NCBI GenBank assembly: GCA_029948255.1
Contig: JALIZF010000975.1
Span: 55,478-119,477, forward strand
Length of the DNA stretch: 64,000 bases
Reading direction: 5' to 3'
DNA from: Telmatactis stephensoni
Lineage: Eukaryota; Cnidaria; Anthozoa; Actiniaria; Isophelliidae
The position numbers were made by a program, and so were the translations under genes. Below the pieces are notes generated by a model. The model saw only the letters and a program-made list of their open reading frames with translations, did not search any database and had not been told where the DNA came from. This document shows, piece after piece, positions 1 to 9,955 of this stretch (position 1 is its first letter; the number at the start of each line of letters is the position of its first letter).

Positions 1-381
1 TGAGGGCGTTCGCTACAGGAAAACTCCCGTGTATTATCTTATTTTTATATCTGTGCGATGATCTCATTTCCCTTAGAGAATAACTCGAAAAATAACAGGG
101 CAATGTAGAAACAAATATCGTTTACGTATGTCAATACATTAACATAAGCTTACAATTACTGTAACCTTTATCTTGCTGTAATTTGTTTATCAGTAATTAC
201 CATTGCAAGAGAACAGCTGAAAATGGAAGTTATTGTTGGTTTGAGGAACTTGAAATTGTGACAGACGTTATTTTTGTCGCAAGAACAAGATGCAAGAGTT
301 ATTAACATCATCAAATATAAAACAAAAAGAATGGCCCAAGATACTGTTGCACACGCCAATACAATGAGTTTCGTCTGCAAA
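1..381. other. non-coding stretch, nothing recognised
   Basis: AT-rich sequence with no convincing ORF, RNA gene or repeat. It runs directly into the 46-bp minisatellite. Confidence 0.5.
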
Positions 382-968
382 GCGCACGACAATTTCAGAG
401 GTTGACACACGTGTGTAATTTATCCATTGCGCACAACAATTTCAGAGGTTGACACTCGATACAATTTATCCATTGCGTACAACAATTTCAGAGATTGACT
501 CACAATGTAATTTATCCATTGCGTGCAACAATTTCAGAGGTTGACGCACGATGCGTGCAACAATTTCAGAGGTCGATACACGATGCAATTTATCCATTGC
601 GTGCAACAATTTCAGAGGTCGATACACGATGCAATTTATCCATTGCGTGCAACATGCAATTTCAGAGGTCGATACACGATGCAATTTTTCCATTGCGTGC
701 AACAATTTCAGAGGTCGATACACGATTCGATTTATCCATTGCGTGCAACAATTTCAGAGGTCGATACACGATTCAATTTATCCATTGCGTGCAACAATTT
801 CAGACGTCGATACACGATGCAATTCATCCATTGCGTGCAACAATTTCAGAGGTTGATACACGATGTAATTTATATATTTATTGCGCACAACAGTACAATT
901 TCAGAGGTTTACACACGATGTAATTTATCCATTGCGCAATAATTTCAGAGGCTGACACACGATGCAAT
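382..968. repeat. 46-bp tandem minisatellite
   Basis: About 13 copies of a unit that contains AATTTCAGAGG, then a GATACACGATGCAATTT-like block, then ATCCATTGCGTGCAAC. Successive AATTTCAG starts are mostly 46 bp apart (for example 561 to 607). A few units carry small insertions or deletions: one at about 560 is shortened and one at about 657 has 4 extra bases. Because 46 is not a multiple of three and stop codons are rare in the unit, all three forward frames stay open for 100-140 codons. These frames are artefacts and not genes. Confidence 0.93.
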
Positions 969-2027
969 TAAAACATATTGTATGGAATAATTTCTTTGGT
1001 TGGCTTTCTTTTATTGACATATATTCTGTGTACAACATTCTCTGGGATTTTTAAGCACATAAAAAAGAAAGAGAGAAGGAAAAGAAAAGAAAAGAAAAAA
1101 GACAAGTAAGAAAGAAAAGTTAAAAAGTGTTTAGAAAATAATTTGTAGTCACAACAGCTGATGTTCCAGACATTTTCCCATCTTTTCAAGAGCTTTTAGC
1201 AGTTTTCAAAATAATTGAATTTCAGTCGATATTTTCAAAGGTGTGTAATACCCATTGATCTTTTTTTTTTGCATTGTGTTTTAAAACCTCGAAATTATCC
1301 CCAAGATAACTAAATAACATCTGTTCAAATCAGCATGATCACATGCACACAAATATTAAAATGCCATAACAATGAGTAATATCTATTAATCTTTCTTATT
1401 TTTTTCATGAAAACCTGGAAAATATTCTTAAAACCCTAAATAGTTAACATCTGCTCAAATCAGCATAGTCACACACCACAAATAATAAAAGCCATATCTT
1501 TGTAAGCAACTCGTATTTTATTGGCTTTTTCTTTGACTAGTTTTGAGGTATCTTACACGATATTCCCAAAGGTATTCACTGTAATAAATGTTATTATAGA
1601 AGCAGATAAAATTGAGATCGTGGATTTCCGTACAATGCGATGAAACTCAAAAGCACCGCGATCTCCTAATCACGTGACCAAACTCAATTATTTATCACGA
1701 GTGATGGGGCCGTTCCCTTTTTAGTATTAAGAAGTCGTTAAGCACCGGATTTCACCATTAGCAGCCTGCTAAATCTATATACAAACGATAAGTATTAGTA
1801 ATCGTATAAAAGCGTTAGTAGACAGAATACTCGTACACGGAGGATAATTTACGACAAATCAGCTACAAATTTAAGTGCTTTGTCGTCGGTTGGCGGTGTG
1901 GGTAGACGTTCTGGCATTCGTACTGAAGGCATGAGAATTTAATCTGCTTTTATTCTTCCTCGGATATTATCACTTTTAGGCATCTTTATATTTAACAACT
2001 GTCATTTATCCAACTGTTTATCATTTA
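969..2027. other. non-coding AT-rich stretch
   Basis: No gene seen. It contains a purine-rich AAAAG/AAAGA tract at about 1064-1125, short poly-T runs, and two related segments (about 1325-1385 and 1440-1500) that both read roughly 'ACATCTGCTCAAATCAGCAT' followed by similar AT-rich text, so a degenerate local repeat is possible. Confidence 0.4.
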
Positions 2028-2125
2028 TTACGCGCGCTCTGATTGGTCGAGATCCGTGTGTAATTAAAGTATAGACGTACAATTGACGTCACAGAATATT
2101 ACGCGCGCTCTGATTGGTTTAAAAT
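2028..2125. repeat. dispersed repeat with paired ACGCGCGCTCTGATTGG motif
   Basis: The motif ATTACGCGCGCTCTGATTGG occurs twice about 70 bp apart, separated by a spacer ending in a TGACGTCA-type box. The same two-motif arrangement with a related spacer occurs at about 39408-39505, so this is a dispersed repeat family. Type unknown; possibly one end of a larger transposon. Confidence 0.6.
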
Positions 2126-2620
2126 GTTTATATTTTTATCATAAAAGACTTTTTGTGTCATACTTTTTAACTCACCACGTAATGACGTCAAGGATCTAAG
2201 GGAAATGAAATCTCTTAATTCAATCCATCGATTGACATTTCTAGTATCCGTTCGTTCACTCACACACATGTACCTTTGTTTGTTTGCTAATGTGTTCATT
2301 TAATTCTTCCAGCTAGTTTATCCATTCACCCTTTTTATTTTTATCTCATTTTCGAACCCTAGTATTTCTCTATTATTCAAAGACTAAACATCTGTTTTTG
2401 CATGTTAATGACATTTCCCACTGGGGAACAATCATGCCTAAGTATTGAGTTAGTAATTTTTCCGCCGTTTTTATATTTGTATTAATTACGCCAAGCTTTC
2501 TCACTACAGGTGCCTCTTTTTCTTCAGGCTTAACACGCGTAGAAAACAATTCGTATAAGCTAGTGAGCTGAGAGTTGTATGCATAGAATGTTAGAATGTA
2601 GTGATGTAGTGGTAGTGTGT
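2126..2620. other. non-coding stretch
   Basis: AT-rich, no recognised coding or RNA feature. The last 60 bp, rich in GTAGTG and GTGTGT, leads into the SINE tail and may be degraded SINE body. Confidence 0.4.
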
Positions 2621-2690
2621 GTGAGAATACAGTGTCCCCCAATTAATGCGCAAGCTCTAGAAGACATTGGACATTTAAATAAACAATTTT
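2621..2690 (+). mobile_element. 3' tail of a tRNA-derived SINE (5'-truncated copy)
   Basis: The segment with ATACAGTGTCCC, then CTCTAGAAGACATTGGACA, then TTAAATAA matches the 3' part of the SINE at about 9366-9425 (ACAGTGTCCC, CACTAGAAGACTTGGACA, TTAAATAA) over about 60 bp. The tRNA-like head is absent. The copy ends directly in a TTCC microsatellite, as the other copy ends in TTAT repeats, consistent with SINE 3' ends seeding simple repeats. Confidence 0.65.
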
Positions 2691-2772
2691 CTTCCTTCCT
2701 TCCTTCCTTCCTTCCTTCCTTCCTTCCTTCCTTCCTTCCTTCCTTCCTTCCTTCCTTCCTTCCTTCCTTCCT

Positions 2773-2824
<52 letters not shown>

Positions 2825-2825
2825 T
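2691..2825. repeat. (CTTC)n then (TTTC)n microsatellite
   Basis: An uninterrupted run of TTCC tetramers to about 2772 switches cleanly to TTTC tetramers up to 2825. It follows immediately on the SINE tail. Frames through it encode repeated FLPS/FLS or KEGR/KERK runs, which are not real proteins. Confidence 0.97.
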
Positions 2826-3220
2826 ATTCATTCAAACAAAACCACTATGCATGCGCCCATGCGATGAGATAGCCCGAGTATCGACATAAGTATGTTTTGT
2901 TAATTGCTCACGATCAATATTTCAGTGCAGTTTTTCAACCACGTATTGCATTCCTTATGACTCAACTTCATTTCCAAAAACAGGAATTCCTGTTTTGAGT
3001 TAAAACTAGTTTTAATCAGTTAATAATATAAAGGGTCACGTTAATAATGATATTGACGCATTTTTATAGTGCTGACGGCTGTAGAGAAAGATGATCGTGA
3101 TATTATCGTATAAAGCGAACCATAAATATATTTAAAATGTATATAATTTGATTAAAATAAAAGAGGGCAAGAGAATAATGATATTGACGGATCTTCACGG
3201 TATTAACGGAAGTGCAGAAT

Positions 3221-4142
3221 GATAAGCACGAGGTGATAGTACGTGTCGATCGTGCTATAATTAAATGTACTTTAATTATCGGAAAGCACAATCATTGATA
3301 ATCTTTCTTATGATCATGAATTGAAAAGCTTGGTAGTCTAATATTCTTGAATGAGGGTGTCTACTTTTTGAGTTATAAGCATTTGAATCAACGTCAACCC
3401 AGGAATTTGCGTAATTTTGTTTTCAATTTTGCAACAAGTGCATATGAGTGAAGTAGCAAAAAACATTCACCATACTGTGTATTATAGCAATGAAAATGTT
3501 TTGCAAATGGAAAACAGGTAAGATTATTATCTCTAGTCACCCGCTTCGCACATTAAGTCCAGTCTCTAAACTGGCGTTGAATGTCTGTTGAGTCCAGTTC
3601 ATGATCTGACGTGTTGAGTAGTAACCGTCTGCATACTATACTGGTCAGCAATCGCTACCAATACTAACAATCAAAATGGCGTTCCCGTTCTTCAGAAGGA
3701 AGGCTGGTGCACAGGCAGCCCAAGCTCTTATTCTGTGGGATTGTATTACAACAAACGATTACTTTAACTGAACATTACGGTCATATTTTACATCCTTAAA
3801 ATATTGTACTTATGTGAATAAAACTGATGATAAGCACGAGGTGATAGTACGTGTCGATCGTGCTATAATTAAATGTACTTTAATTATCGGAAAGCATAAT
3901 CATTGATAATCTTTCTTACGATCATGAATTGAAAAGCTTGGTAGTCTAATATTCTTGAATGAGGGTGTCTACTTTTTGAGTTATAAGCATTTGAACCAAC
4001 GTCAATCCAGGAATTTGCGTAATTTTGTTTTCAATTTTGCAACAAGTGCGTATGAGTGAAGTGGCAAAAGCATTCACCATAATGTGTTTATCAGCAATGA
4101 AAATGTTTTGCAAATGGAAAACAGCTAAGATTATTATCTCTA
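3221..4142. repeat. 608-bp unit present as 1.5 tandem copies
   Basis: Positions 3221-3535 recur at 3829-4142 at about 95% identity, both starting GATAAGCACGAGGTGATAG and ending AAGATTATTATCTCTA. The 293-bp stretch between them (3536-3828) is present once. The simplest reading is a 608-bp tandem duplication whose second copy is cut short; the alternative is an insertion flanked by long direct repeats, like an LTR-style structure of about 310 bp. Confidence 0.8.
3676..3771 (+). CDS. possible 31-aa small ORF, function unknown
   Basis: An ATG in a good start context (ATCAAAATGGCG) opens a 31-codon frame beginning MAFPFFRRK and ending DYFN before TGA. An AATAAA poly(A) signal lies 45 bp downstream, at 3817-3822. 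The frame is basic near its N-terminus and otherwise unrecognised. It lies in the single-copy part of the 608-bp repeat unit. It could be a short gene, the first coding exon of a longer one, a retrocopy fragment or chance. Confidence 0.2.
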   Translation: MAFPFFRRKAGAQAAQALILWDCITTNDYFN

Positions 4143-5467
4143 TTGTTATTATACAATTAATCTTCCTGGGCTGACGTCACTTCAGAAACGATTATCAAAA
4201 ATTATTCAAATTAAGGGTAAGGGGCACTTGAATGAATATTGAGCTTTCATGTTTCGCTACGATTTTGTTTCTAATCTTCTTTTTGACGTTCAATCATTTT
4301 TTTTTCTCTTTTACCAGTTACGATAAAGTGATGCAATTCTTCTAAATTTTTTGAATTGAAGGTAGTCTGGGTATAACTGACAGCATTGCGCAAAAACTGG
4401 TTTCCCCCAGTACTAAGGTGAAACCAGTTCAGACAATTCCAACAAACCAAAAACATTCTATCAGAGAGTTGTTTGCTTGTTTGGATTTTAGTTTGTTAGT
4501 TTTGTTTCGTGTTTGTTTTCCTTTTTATACCAAGCTTTCAATCTTTATTTTCCTTTTTATACGAAGCTCAGCCTTCCTTTCCGTGTAGCTTGAATTAGCT
4601 TATTAAATACGTGTAAAACTTAAAACGGAGCACTAATAGATTGAGGGGGCTGACGGCACACACGTCGAACGCTATGTATACGAGCCCCTGGCTCGGCTCG
4701 AGAATTGGACGACCACTCCCCGCGCTTTCGAAGTAAATAGATTACCCTTACCTTTGCCTTTAAGAGAACAAGCCAAGCACTTGGTCGATCGACTTTGTAG
4801 AATGATTCATGTTCAGTTTCAGTGTCTATAAATAGCAAGCCAGGGGGCTGTGAAGAAAAGCCTGGTACAATATTTTTCAAGTTCAAGTTCAGCCACGTAA
4901 TAAGATAATTATCATTGTTTTGGTTTAAGTTTTTAAGCTAATTCGTTAGACATATTGAACGTGACCAACGACATGGGTTGCCTGTGGTAGCGGTAGAAAA
5001 TTCTGTAAAATTAGCTCAACAAAACAAAAACCAATATTTCATAAAAACATATTGACAGATGCGTCTAGTATATGGCCCTCTAGACCTTATTAGAAGAACT
5101 TTTGCTATAAGCACTTTTTTCTCAAAAATATCTTTGACCATCTTTCTGTGGATTGAGTTCCTAAAAACCCATTAGCGTTGATCTAGGATTAACTCTTATG
5201 AAATCATTGGTCTTAATCTCGGATTAACACTTTGAATCGGACTTCCAGGGACCAGCCCCTGAGCATTCCGCAAAATGGACTCCGCTACAGCTAGTCATTT
5301 TTCCGTGCAACATAATCACAACTGAGAAATGAATAGGAAATTAGCTAAAATTAAGGCACAAAAATGTCCTTTATATCCCTAGTATCGAACCAGTAGCACC
5401 GAAAACGTCCTTGCGCATGACACCGCGGCACAACGACTGTGCATGCGCATGCTGGAGATTTCGCACA
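4143..5467. other. non-coding stretch
   Basis: No supported gene. Open frames here lack recognisable domains, and composition is AT-rich apart from a GC-richer patch at about 4630-4730. Confidence 0.4.
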
Positions 5468-5523
5468 ATCTCGTACCCAGAGCCGATTTTTCTTACTGTG
5501 CATGCGCAGTAAGACGAGATTGG
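5468..5523. repeat. fragment related to the 39.9-kb palindromic element
   Basis: The segment contains CCAGAGCCGATTTTTCTTAC, then GCATGCGCAGTAAGACGAGATTGG. The same blocks form the internal palindrome of the element at 39864-40310. Here the two arms are collapsed to a short hairpin around TGCATGCGCA. Confidence 0.55.
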
Positions 5524-6942
5524 GTTTCGCACCACGACTTGACCACAGGAATCCCAAGCAATATTTTTCTTTATTATCCACCTTTCGTGCAAATGGGGCC
5601 AGAACGCTAAACTTTAAAAGATAGATTAACGAGGAGATTAAAGCTTGATAAGCCTCGTGGTTTCTCAAATTAAATCTCCTTGCAATTTTCTTTCTCTTTT
5701 ATCTCTCTCTCTTCTCTCTATTTATATAGCTAATTCACTTAACGTTGTCACTGAAAAAAGCCTAAAGCCTAAAGCTTTGAGAGCGGAATCATGAAATTTT
5801 TTTCACCGTGACATTATTACAATAAGAAACTCACTGTATGCTTGCAAATTCTACAACTTGGACACATATTCCTTAATTCTTAGATAGCCTACAGCTAAGT
5901 TTGTTGGTAAACAAAGATAAATGAAAGCTTTTCGACTTTGTTTTAAGTGACAATGTTAATCGCAATAGCTATATACAACTTTCCATGTGTATATACTTAA
6001 TAGTTATGTATCTCAATGTAAATAGAAATATTATCCATCTTTTTGTAATTATTACCGAACGGTCAAAATAAAAAATGTCAAAAAATTTCAAAATGACTTG
6101 TTAATCTTTAATCTTTTAATCTTTAACAATAGCTTAACTAATTGCAGCAATGGATGGTCAAGGTTTAAATTCAATTTTGGTAGTAGGTATGGTGATAAAA
6201 GATTTTACAGTGAAAATATTTTCCATGACTATAGCCAAAGGCAGCAATGTTCAAGCAACTTCGTGCAGTCGTGCAGATGAGTTATAGGAAAATGTGCGAG
6301 CCGGCATCAGGCAAAGATTCTTTAATTAAACAAGTAAAAACATGCCTTGGTTTTGTGAAAAAGCTTTCTATTATAATGTTTTAACGGTGATCCAAAGAGA
6401 ACTTTAAGGCATTGAAGGCATTGTCACAGTGCTATTTGCATCCCAGTGCTACGTTACCCTGGAATCTAGACGCGCCTTCAAAAATGTTAGATTACAGGAG
6501 AGTGGCCCCTACAAGCAAAACTTTAAATCCCAAAATATTGTCAATTTTTCCATTTTATTCAGAAAAAAGATGTATAATCAGAGGAGAGATCTGAGTTCTT
6601 GATTAAGTGTTTTTTCTTTTTTTCGATTTTTGTATTTTGACTTTATTTTCATTTTAACCGGTCATTCAGGAGTCATTTTAGTTTTCGAAGAGCAGAAAAA
6701 ATGTTTTCATTGGAGAGGCGTTTCATAAGAACATTTTACCGCGGTTTTTAGGGTTTCTTTTCTTGCGCACAAATTCTGATTTTCGCACGATGTTTTGGCC
6801 GTGGAGGTATGGTACTACTAATGACTCCGCTGACCTAATTCACGCGCCTTCAGTTCAGTTCTTGTATTTTTCGCGGGTATTTTTGCTTCCCCCTACAGTT
6901 TTTAGCAATTTTTAATGTTATAAGTGAGTTAATCAGTGAAAT
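5524..6942. other. upstream region of the RBM7-like gene
   Basis: No coding feature recognised. AATAAA-like sequence near 6068 could end an unseen upstream transcript. The 5'UTR and promoter of the RBM7-like gene should lie in the last few hundred bases; no clear TATA box is visible. Confidence 0.35.
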
Positions 6943-7041
6943 ATGTCTAATGAGGAGTATACTGAAAGAGATTGTACTGTTTATATCGGAAATGTCCATC
7001 ACAGGGTCACGGAGGAGATTATTTTTGAGCTTTTCTTACAG
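6943..7041 (+). CDS. RBM7: RBM7-like RNA-binding protein, exon 1
   Basis: The first coding exon encodes 33 residues starting MSNEEYTERDCTVYIGNV. VYIGNV is the RNP2 strand of an RRM, followed by helix 1 with TEEIIFELFLQ, closely matching the RBM7/RBM11 family. The exon ends CAG before GTGAGT, in phase 0. Known RBM7 is the RNA-binding subunit of the nuclear exosome targeting (NEXT) complex with ZCCHC8 and the MTR4 helicase, and delivers short-lived nuclear RNAs to the exosome. The first ATG in frame was chosen; it sits seven residues before the RRM strand, as in family members. Confidence 0.88.
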
Positions 7042-7630
7042 GTGAGTTCGAGAGCTCTTCTTGCTTGTCGCTGTGCTTACTAAGGTGTTTGTTGTACTCT
7101 AGAAGGGAAATTATGTTGATTTGCAGTCCTCTCGCTTTGGTGTCAGTAGGGCAATATTGAAGAAATCAAAGTACTCTAACATTTTATCAACTTGATAAGG
7201 ATTTATCCATGTTGGGCAGTAGTATCTGCTGTTTGCACCTATTGTTGTGTACAAAATATTGCTATTAGACAATATATTTATCTATTGACTAAGTATTTAT
7301 CTATGGATAATGGTAGAAAAAGCCATTCCTTCCTGGCGCCTCAGCATTCCTTGCTGAGGTGCAGGAAAAATGGGAAGAAAGATTCCCTTCTCTCCTCCCC
7401 CCTCTTGTTCCTTTTCACCTCTCCTCATTCTCCTTGCAGCCATGCAAAGAATGCCTGCTTTGCAGTCTAAGTTGGAAAATATAGGTTGCTATCAATAGAC
7501 CTCATATCCTGTCTTGTGTGGAATTTTTGCCAGCTGAGTTACAGGTTTTCAAAAGAATTCTTTCTGGTTGAAAGCTCATGGGGGTAGTTTTGCCTCTCAG
7601 TCAAATTTAGATAATGATATTCATCAAGAT

Positions 7631-7895
7631 ACCATAATACTAAGAGAGTGAAACTGATGTTGATGTCTGTGCAATGTGCTGGTGCTTAAGGTTATTTTTA
7701 GAAACAGGAAGTTGACACCATCGTGCATGCAAACAATGAAATTTGATTGCTGGAGGAGAAACAGTTCATATCTGCTCATATATAAAATCAAATTCCATTG
7801 TTTGAGAGCCTTGCTCGCATTGTGGCATCAACCTTAAGTGCCAAGCACATCGGGCAGACATCAATCCATGAATTTTGCTCTCTTAGTATTATGGT
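7631..7895. mobile_element. fold-back MITE in RBM7 intron
   Basis: The left end ACCATAATACTAAGAGAG is mirrored by CTCTCTTAGTATTATGGT at the right end. Homology of the inverted arms continues for about 65 bp (both contain GATGTCTG, GTGC and CTTAAGGTT blocks). A second inner inverted pair (AACAATGAAATTTGATT against AATCAAATTCCATTGTT) makes the whole 265 bp able to fold. No transposase. Target duplication not obvious. Confidence 0.8.
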
Positions 7896-7923
7896 CTTTT
7901 GTATTCATAGATTTTTAAATATA

Positions 7924-8483
7924 GGGAGTTTAAGATTGTACGATGGGAATGCTGACAACAATAGTAGAGAACAATGAGATCAATCAAGAAGAATAAAGCT
8001 GACATGTGGAATGTTTAGTAAATAAGTAGATTTCAACTGTCCCCATTCAATTTACAATGGCAAACTTGAAAGTTTCATTCTCTACTGACAACGTGAATGC
8101 ACCAACCATTTTTCTTTCATAATTTACTCTGCTATGTACCATTCATTGTATGTTGTAGGATAACAAATGCAAATTCAGCTACTAACAAATACAAGAAAGC
8201 ATAGATTTAGCAAAAATAGAATATGGCACTTTTTCAGCTACCAGGGGCGGATTGAGGATTTTTGAGGGGTGTCCCAAATATATAGGTCTCTTGAGAGATG
8301 ACGTCACATCTAAGATGGCGACCTCCTAATAATGGAATCTGATGATGTCATCTCACAAGAAGCTTATAGAAAAAATAGTAAGTATGGCACAACGGGGGTG
8401 TCCAGTGCACCTATGGACACCCCCCTGGATCCGCCCCTGGCTACGTTAGCATCGATGTTGCCATCATACAATCTTAAACTCCC
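7924..8483. mobile_element. TA-flanked MITE carrying a nested insertion
   Basis: The terminal repeats are GGGAGTTTAAGATTGTACGA on the left and the inverse (TCATACAATCTTAAACTCCC) on the right, flanked by TA on both sides (7922-7923 and 8484-8485). TA duplication points to a Tc1/mariner-type source. About 200 bp of the 560 bp is a separate, younger element at 8242-8439; the native element is about 355 bp. Confidence 0.78.
8242..8439. mobile_element. hAT-like MITE nested in the TA-flanked MITE
   Basis: The ends are CAGGGGCGGAT and ATCCGCCCCTG with further inverted matches inside (GGGGTGTCC and GGACACCCCC). CAGGGGCGGAT is a typical hAT-type terminus. The flanks repeat GCTAC on both sides (8237-8241 and 8440-8444), a 5-bp duplication, shorter than the usual 8 bp for hAT. 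A TGACGTCA box and a near-copy lie inside. No coding capacity. Confidence 0.82.
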
Positions 8484-8739
8484 TAATAGCTGAATGGTGG
8501 GAACTTGTTCCATGAGAATAACAAGTACATCTAAGTGAGTGTGGTTATTTGAAGGGCAATTAAAGTTAATCCTGGGTTAAAATTGGTGGTTTTCTTTAGA
8601 TTTAATCCTGGGTTAGCACTAATCACAGGGGCCCTGTGCAATTAATCTAATCATTCACCTAGACTTTGTCAATCTTAATGAGAAAACATTGTCATATTGA
8701 GTGTCTCTAATGACATGCAGTTCATAGCTATTCCAAGGT

Positions 8740-9440
8740 GGCATGGTTAGCCCCCGGGGGGGGACTCCGATCGTAAATGGACGGGGATGCTCGTCGTACC
8801 TTTTAGGGGTCAAAATCTGCCATCTGGTACCTTTTAGGGTGTTTTAGACTTATTGGACTACCAGAGACATAGCTGGTACCTTTTAGGGACTGTTTTGGGG
8901 TAAATAAACTATCTAAAATAAGCATAACAGGGACGATTTCGATTATCTAAATTGAATCTTCAAAGTACATCGATAACAAAGTGTTTCATTACTTTAATTC
9001 TTTATTATTGTTTTTGAATTGGTACCTTTTAGGGGTAGAAATGAACTGTTGGCACTCCCACTCAGGTACCTTTTAGGGGTCATTTTCAAAATTTCCGACG
9101 AGCATCCCCGTCCTCTTATATATGGGAGTCTCCCCCGGGGGTTAGCCAAGCAGTTAGAGTGCTGGCCTTTCACCGCTGTGGTCCGGGTTCGAGTTCCAGC
9201 TCAAGCGCCTGGATCACACGTGAACCGAGTTTGTTTGATGTGTTGTTCTCTACCATGCCACGAGGGTTTTTTCTCTGGTTTCTCCGGTTTTTCCTCCCTT
9301 GGCAAAAGTCAGCATGTGAGTTAGGTGATTATTTGCAAAATATTTCATGTAGAGGTAATAAGTGTTAGAGTACAGTGTCCCTACATTAGTGCATGAGCAC
9401 TAGAAGACTTGGACACTTAAATAACAGTTATTATTATTCT
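8740..9440 (+). mobile_element. tRNA-derived SINE split by a MITE
   Basis: The tRNA-like head has an A box (TAGCCAAGCAGTTAGAGTGC) and a near-perfect B box (GGTTCGAGTTCC at about 9186). A unique body follows, then a tail with ACAGTGTCCC and CTAGAAGACTTGGACA, ending in TTAT repeats. The first about 11 bp (GGCATGGTTAG) lie before the MITE at 8751-9141; removing the MITE and one target copy restores a continuous head. A second 3' tail of this family is at 2621-2690. Transcription would be by RNA polymerase III; mobility would depend on a LINE. Confidence 0.8.
8751..9141. mobile_element. MITE with GGTACCTTTTAGGG internal repeats, copy 1
   Basis: The ends are CCCCCGGGGG palindromes followed by inverted GACTCC and GGACGGGGATGCTCGTCG blocks on both sides. 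Inside are five copies of (G)GTACCTTTTAGGG at about 8797, 8827, 8875, 9021 and 9065. The flanks share TTAG directly, and 6 of 8 bases if an 8-bp duplication is assumed. A second copy is at 43307-43666, where an exact 8-bp duplication is visible. No transposase. Confidence 0.85.
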
Positions 9441-9475
9441 AAGATTCATTTCTGTTTTTTTTTTCTTTGATATAG

Positions 9476-9955
9476 GCAGGACCATTAGATAGAGTTACTA
9501 TTCCCAAAGACAAGGAAACAGGAGCACAACAAAGCTATGGTTTTGCAACATTCACAAGCCCAGTTTCAGTTCCTTATGCTATTGATCTATTGGATGGAAC
9601 AGCACTATATGGACAAAGAATCTCTGTTAAACAACGAAATGGTGGTTCAACTCCATCAACACCAAATGGTTCTCAAACACCGCCATTTATAAGAGGACCG
9701 TCCCTCCTACCAACACCACCCATGCGACAAAACAGCTATGAACAAAACTTTACTCATCAGTATGGTAGGCATACGCCACCTAATTTAATCTCCCAACACA
9801 GACCTCAGGAATATACAAGACAAAGAAGTTATGATTGTAGCCGTTCTTATTACCAGGGTAGGAATACACCTCCAGCACGCTTTACTCCTCAACAGACGCT
9901 GGAATATAATCACAGAACAAAGAATCATCAAGATGGCAGAAGCTCAAGATATTAG
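9476..9955 (+). CDS. RBM7: RBM7-like RNA-binding protein, exon 2
   Basis: The exon begins after TATAG in phase 0 with AGPLDRVTIPKDKETG, carries RNP1 as QSYGFATF, then SVPYAIDLLDG and LYGQRISVKQR, completing the RRM. AGP-(I/L)-x-V-x-IPKDK and VSVPYA are strongly RBM7/RBM11-like. The remaining about 105 residues are low-complexity, rich in Q, P, R, Y, S and T with repeated TPP motifs, and end SSRY before TAG. The protein totals 192 aa (human RBM7 is about 266), so the C-terminal tail is short. Role by family: RNA binding in the nuclear exosome targeting complex. RBM11 is the closest alternative name. Confidence 0.88.
   Translation, partial: AGPLDRVTIPKDKETGAQQSYGFATFTSPVSVPYAIDLLDGTALYGQRISVKQRNGGSTPSTPNGSQTPPFIRGPSLLPTPPMRQNSYEQNFTHQYGRHTPPNLISQHRPQEYTRQRSYDCSRSYYQGRNTPPARFTPQQTLEYNHRTKNHQDGRSSRY

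Noticed and set aside
466..942. Open frames of 85-142 codons in several frames
   Set aside because: They are translations of the 46-bp minisatellite, whose length is not a multiple of three; the same text appears in all frames.
382..968. CRISPR-like array
   Set aside because: There are no variable spacers between repeats, the units are head-to-tail, and the context is eukaryotic.
2579..2872. Proteins made of FLPS or KEGR/KERK repeats
   Set aside because: They are frames through the TTCC/TTTC microsatellite.
9019..9368. ORFs of 101 and 69 codons before RBM7 exon 2
   Set aside because: They lie inside the MITE and SINE and have no domain; the tRNA-like boxes explain the sequence.
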